Shown here one piece after another: positions 5,256 through 7,754 of a stretch of 7,754 nucleotides of DNA. This DNA is from JANQGH01 sp039819285. Its GTDB lineage: Bacteria; Pseudomonadota; Alphaproteobacteria; DSM-16000; Inquilinaceae. Under the pieces are notes generated by a model. That model worked only from the letters and a program-made list of their open reading frames with translations, made no database searches and had not been told where the DNA came from. The stretch lies in NCBI GenBank assembly GCA_039819285.1, contig JBCBSH010000203.1:1-7754 (forward strand), given 5' to 3'. The position numbers and the translations under genes are program-made. The first letter of the stretch is position 1. The number at the start of each line of letters is the position of its first letter.

Positions 5256-6023
5256 ATGACCCTATTCTCTCGCCCGCCCTTCGACCCCCGTCTGTCGGGC
5301 TTCGTTCGCTGTTTTTGGTACTGCGAGCAGGCCTTGGCCCATGGGACGGAGCGCGTGTTGCCGACGGGCGCCGCGCAGATCGTCGTCGATCTGAACGAGC
5401 CTACGCCGACAGCGACAAGCGCCCTGATCGTCGGTCCGCAGACCTCGGCCTCCCTGATCGAGACGTCGGCCATGCACCGGGCTGTCGGCGCCGCGTTTCG
5501 GGTAGGCGGCGCCGCGCCATGGATTGGTGGCTCGTGCGCCAACCTGACCGACGAGACGGTCGACCTGGAGGCGCTGTGGGGCGCGGATGCAGGGCGGCTT
5601 TGGCATGCCCTGATGGACGCCAACGGCCCGGTCGAAATCGTCGGCACGTTGGAGAGGTTCTTGAGCCGGCGGCTTGTCGAGACCGCGTCGCCGAACGGGG
5701 CCATCCGTCAGTCGGTCCGGGGGCTCGCCCACGGGCAGCCGGTCGCCGCCGCCATCGAGGCCAGCGGTATGGCGCGCGCCACCTTCGGCCGGCTGTTCAC
5801 AAACGAGGTCGGCCTGTCGCCCAAGCGCTGGGCCGGCATCGCCCGGTTTCAACGCGCGGTGCGTTGTCTGGCCGAGGGCGCCGGCCCGCTCGCCGACGTG
5901 GCGGCCGCCTGCGGCTATGCCGACCAGGCCCATCTGACCCGCGCCTTTCGGCGCTATGGCGGCATCACACCCGCTGGCTACCGGCCCCGATCCACCGACG
6001 CGCCCAACCACCTGTCGGCCTGA
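5256..6023 (+). CDS. AraC-family transcription regulator with DUF6597-type N-terminal domain
   Basis: 255 aa. The N-terminal half (1-140) follows the DUF6597 pattern: PPFDPRLSGFVRCFWY, then RVLPTGAAQIVVDL, LIVGPQTSASL, an AFRVGGAAPWIG strand and the ETVDLEALWGADA helix. The C-terminal half (about 150-243) is the double helix-turn-helix, ending in LADVAAACGYADQAHLTRAF and GITPAGYR, the AraC signature. It binds DNA in the cytoplasm, probably in response to a small molecule. ATG 5256 starts the recognised domain but has no clear ribosome site; ATG 5196 has AGGGA (5184-5188) 7 nt upstream and would add 20 residues (MQRCPVRRRSACSSDDVGRA) that match nothing I know. Start choice is open. It is divergent from the SABATH gene and 86 bp ahead of the VOC gene; both are candidate targets. 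Confidence 0.9.
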   Translation: MTLFSRPPFDPRLSGFVRCFWYCEQALAHGTERVLPTGAAQIVVDLNEPTPTATSALIVGPQTSASLIETSAMHRAVGAAFRVGGAAPWIGGSCANLTDETVDLEALWGADAGRLWHALMDANGPVEIVGTLERFLSRRLVETASPNGAIRQSVRGLAHGQPVAAAIEASGMARATFGRLFTNEVGLSPKRWAGIARFQRAVRCLAEGAGPLADVAAACGYADQAHLTRAFRRYGGITPAGYRPRSTDAPNHLSA

Positions 6024-6109
6024 GCAATTCGTTCAAGACCCGGCGACCCGTTTGGCCGCAGGCTTCAGGCACACACTGGTCCGCCAGACACAGCCAACAG
6101 GTCCCAGCC

Positions 6110-6535
6110 ATGACATCCCTCACCCCCCGCCTGATCGTCGCCGATGCCGACCGCGCCATCGAGTTCTACGGTACCGCCCTCGGCGCCGAACTGAGCGAGC
6201 GTTATGTTGACGACACCGGCCAAGTCATCCATGCGGCCTTGACCATCGGCCAGGCCGTCATCGCGCTGACGGAGGAACGGCCGGAATGGCACAATGTCGC
6301 GCCGACCACGCTCGGCGGCTCGCCAGTAATGCTCAATCTCGTGGTCGACGATGTCGATGCGTTGGGCGACAGCCTGCTGGCGGCCGGCGCGGAAAACGTG
6401 ATCCCCATCGCCGACCAGTTCTACGGGCACCGCGAGGGCAGGTTTCGCGACCCGTTCGGCCATCTATGGATCGTCACCACCATCACCGAGAAACTGACGC
6501 CGGAACAAATCCGTGCCCGCATGGGCCAGGGGTGA
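6110..6535 (+). CDS. PhnB-like VOC (glyoxalase/bleomycin-resistance fold) protein
   Basis: 141 aa, one VOC module pair. The pattern fits the PhnB-like branch: TPRLIVADADRAIEFYGTALGA, VIHAALTIGQAVIALTEE, GGSPVMLNLVVDDVDAL, and the diagnostic DQFYGHREGRFRDPFGHLW near 103-121, ending with LTPEQIRARM. The family includes metal-dependent lyases, dioxygenases and drug-binding proteins, and for this branch the activity is usually unknown. The N-terminal metal-ligand His of true glyoxalase I is absent from the first strand (RLIVAD), so lyase activity should not be assumed. The ATG at 6110 is chosen because the domain begins there; the frame stays open far upstream through the AraC gene, but only as a shadow. 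CAGG at 6098-6101 is a weak ribosome site. It may be co-transcribed with the AraC gene. Its stop is 7 bp from that of the convergent gene. Confidence 0.87.
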   Translation: MTSLTPRLIVADADRAIEFYGTALGAELSERYVDDTGQVIHAALTIGQAVIALTEERPEWHNVAPTTLGGSPVMLNLVVDDVDALGDSLLAAGAENVIPIADQFYGHREGRFRDPFGHLWIVTTITEKLTPEQIRARMGQG

Positions 6536-6542
6536 CGAGCCC

Positions 6543-6971
6543 CTAGACGGTCTGCCCCATGGTACAGGACCGGAATTCGCGCACCGCGGGGGCGGCGTCG
6601 TCGAGGGGGATGGCAACCACCTGCCCGCCGAGCAGCGCGATGGCCGTGTCGTTGAACTCAAGCCCGTCCAACACGTTGCCGAAGCCGCTGTCGCGCACGG
6701 TCAAGGTCGCGCCGCCGCCGGAGATGACGTGCCGCGTGGTGGAGATCGTCAGGTCGCGCGGCCCGTCGAAATGCATGCTGAACACGGGGCTGGGCGCCCA
6801 AGGCCGGCCCGGCGTGATCTCGATGGCGTATTCCGGGATCGCCGGGTCGTAGGTCACGCGGACCTGGGCCGGCTCGCCCTCATGGGTCAGCTCGCAGATC
6901 GCGCCGGAACTGGCCTCCCAAGCCAGGGTGGGGGTCGTGGTCAGCAGCAGGACGGCGAGCGCTCTAAACAT
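6543..6971 (-). CDS. Exported protein of unknown function, conserved in alphaproteobacteria
   Basis: 142 aa. A short signal peptide (MFRALAVLLLTTTPTLA, cleavage near residue 17) points to the periplasm. The mature part looks all-beta: alternating polar and hydrophobic strands (AQVRVTYDPAIPEYAIEITPG, VFSMHFDGPRDLTISTTRH) and a conserved-looking DSGFGNVLDGLEFNDTAIALLGG segment. Two cysteines, C26 and C136, bracket the mature domain and could form a disulfide. I recall similar proteins from Rhodobacterales-type genomes, annotated only as hypothetical; no function is known to me. The ATG at 6971 gives a good signal peptide, though no ribosome site is obvious. It is divergent from the hydrolase gene at 7166 and convergent with the VOC gene, with only 7 bp between stops and so no separate terminator. 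Confidence 0.78.
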   Translation of the reverse strand: MFRALAVLLLTTTPTLAWEASSGAICELTHEGEPAQVRVTYDPAIPEYAIEITPGRPWAPSPVFSMHFDGPRDLTISTTRHVISGGGATLTVRDSGFGNVLDGLEFNDTAIALLGGQVVAIPLDDAAPAVREFRSCTMGQTV

Positions 6972-7165
6972 GGGTTAAGCATATCGCATCCAACGCCGGT
7001 CCGCGAAATGGGCTGTGCAGCCGCTAAGCCGTCATCCTTCGGCAACCATACCTTGCTAGTCTCGTTATTGTGATCGTCCGATGGACCGCCTCGCTACCTC
7101 GTCTGACTTGCGCCCACGCCGATCCGTGGCACAATGCGGCAACACCCCTAACGAGGAAATCCGAC
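6972..7165. other. Divergent intergenic region between two exported-protein genes
   Basis: 194 bp between the minus-strand exported protein and the plus-strand hydrolase. An AT-richer patch around 7044-7075 stands out from the GC-rich surroundings and is the likeliest promoter zone, but I could not find a -35/-10 pair of good quality on either strand. A small dyad, CCACG (7114-7118) and CGTGG (7125-7129) with a 6-nt centre, lies 37 bp before the hydrolase start. The last part holds the hydrolase ribosome site, GAGGAA at 7153-7158. Confidence 0.4.
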
Positions 7166-7754
7166 ATGAAACGCGCCTTATTGTGCGGTTGCGCCGTAGC
7201 ACTTGGGTTGCTCGCCTCTGGGCCGGCATTGGCGGAGACCTGCCACCAGATGCCAGCGGCCTCTCAGCTGGACAGCGATGCGGAACGGATTTCCGAGTTC
7301 GGACAATATGCGGGCTATTCGGAGGCAATTTACGACAGCTACGTGCGCACCTCGTCCTACCTGCCCATGTCTGACGGGGTCAGGCTGGCCGTTGACGTCA
7401 TGGTTCCGGCCACCGACTGCGAGGCGACCAGCGATGCGCTGCCAGTGCTGTGGACCTTCTCGCCCTATAAGCGGGTCTATCTGAACGGCCCGGGCGGCGC
7501 GGGCGGCGTGCTGACCGCGATTGAGGATCAGGGCGTCGAGGATCTCGTGCGCCACGGCTACGTCATCGCCGCCGCCGCCATTCGCGGCACCGCCGCATCG
7601 TTCGGCGAATATCACGGGTTGTTCGCGCCGATCGAGGCGCACGACGCCTATGAGATCACCGAGTGGCTGGCGGCCCAGCCCTTCAGCAACGGACGCATCG
7701 GCATGATCGGCGGGTCCTATCAGGGCATCACCCAGCTTGCGCTCGCCGCGCTGG
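7166..7754 (+). CDS. Exported CocE/NonD-family (S15-like) serine hydrolase, N-terminal part (cut by window edge)
   Basis: 196 codons are visible and the gene runs off the right end; family members are usually 550-700 aa. A signal peptide (MKRALLCGCAVALGLLASGP, then ALA-E near residue 23) sends it to the periplasm or outside. The core begins with YVRTSSYLPMSDGVRLAVDV (59-78), a normal first strand for X-Pro dipeptidyl-peptidase/cocaine-esterase hydrolases. Next come VLWTFSPYKR, the LVRHGYVIAAAAIRGTAAS stretch and HDAYEITEWLAAQPFSNGRI. The nucleophile elbow is GGSYQG at 182-187, with Ser184 as the expected catalytic serine; the Asp and His of the triad lie outside the window. It would cleave esters or amides, substrate unknown. 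GAGGAA at 7153-7158 is 7 nt before the ATG. C26 and C85 might pair in the oxidising periplasm. Confidence 0.9.
   Translation, partial: MKRALLCGCAVALGLLASGPALAETCHQMPAASQLDSDAERISEFGQYAGYSEAIYDSYVRTSSYLPMSDGVRLAVDVMVPATDCEATSDALPVLWTFSPYKRVYLNGPGGAGGVLTAIEDQGVEDLVRHGYVIAAAAIRGTAASFGEYHGLFAPIEAHDAYEITEWLAAQPFSNGRIGMIGGSYQGITQLALAAL

Noticed and set aside
5315..6109. N-terminal extension joining the AraC region to the VOC protein as a 406-residue fusion
   Set aside because: The extension is the AraC gene read in another frame (Arg-rich, no domain). The VOC domain has its own ATG at 6110, so no fusion is present.
7127..7141. Sigma-54-like element (TGGCAC) before the hydrolase gene
   Set aside because: The -24-like TGGCAC is present, but the bases at the required distance read GGCA instead of TTGC.
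1..7754. tRNA, rRNA, insertion sequence, attachment site, CRISPR array or toxin-antitoxin pair
   Set aside because: Read through for long repeats, transposase or integrase motifs and cloverleaf-like segments; none was found. Gene overlaps here involve exported proteins, not a toxin pair.

Overview
The window is a GC-rich, densely coded stretch with the look of an alphaproteobacterial chromosome. That placement is an inference from base composition, codon use and family types; no ribosomal or other marker gene is present. There are no tRNA, rRNA, IS, phage or CRISPR signals. It reads as a run of small accessory genes: three transferases or methyltransferases, two transcription regulators, four exported proteins and a VOC-fold protein.

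Layout. (1) 1-238, minus: start of a class I SAM methyltransferase that runs off the left edge, divergent from (2) 493-2043, plus: a soluble regulator with an OmpR/CadC-type winged helix, a TolB-like domain and TPRs. Their shared 254-bp promoter region holds two inverted repeats. (3) 2151-2528, plus: DUF1801 protein. (4) 2608-2946 and 2946-3314, plus: two overlapping genes for small exported paralogues, each with a Cys pair 53 residues apart, somewhat like HdeA/HdeB. (5) 3370-3876, plus: GNAT acetyltransferase. The gap before it is filled by a possible 19-codon ORF and a long hairpin. (6) 3917-5044, minus: a SABATH-family (plant salicylate/jasmonate type) carboxyl methyltransferase, convergent with the GNAT gene. 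(7) 5256-6023, plus: AraC-family regulator, divergent from the SABATH gene across a 211-bp region with repeats. (8) 6110-6535, plus: PhnB-like VOC protein. (9) 6543-6971, minus: exported protein of unknown function, convergent with the VOC gene with 7 bp between stops. (10) 7166-7754, plus: exported CocE/NonD (S15-like) serine hydrolase, cut by the right edge.

How the parts may work together. Two units have the same shape: a regulator transcribed away from a methyltransferase (TPR/winged-helix regulator with the class I enzyme; AraC with the SABATH enzyme), with candidate operators between them. The AraC gene is followed on the same strand by the VOC gene, so SABATH, AraC and VOC may form one small-molecule modification and sensing unit (inference).

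The least expected structure is at 3312-3373. The stop of the second exported paralogue, a 19-codon ORF with a well-placed GGAGG, and the start of the GNAT gene are chained by stop/start overlaps. The same bases can fold into a stem of about 20 bp that traps the GNAT start codon. This suggests translational coupling through a leader ORF, or a hairpin insulating the two genes.
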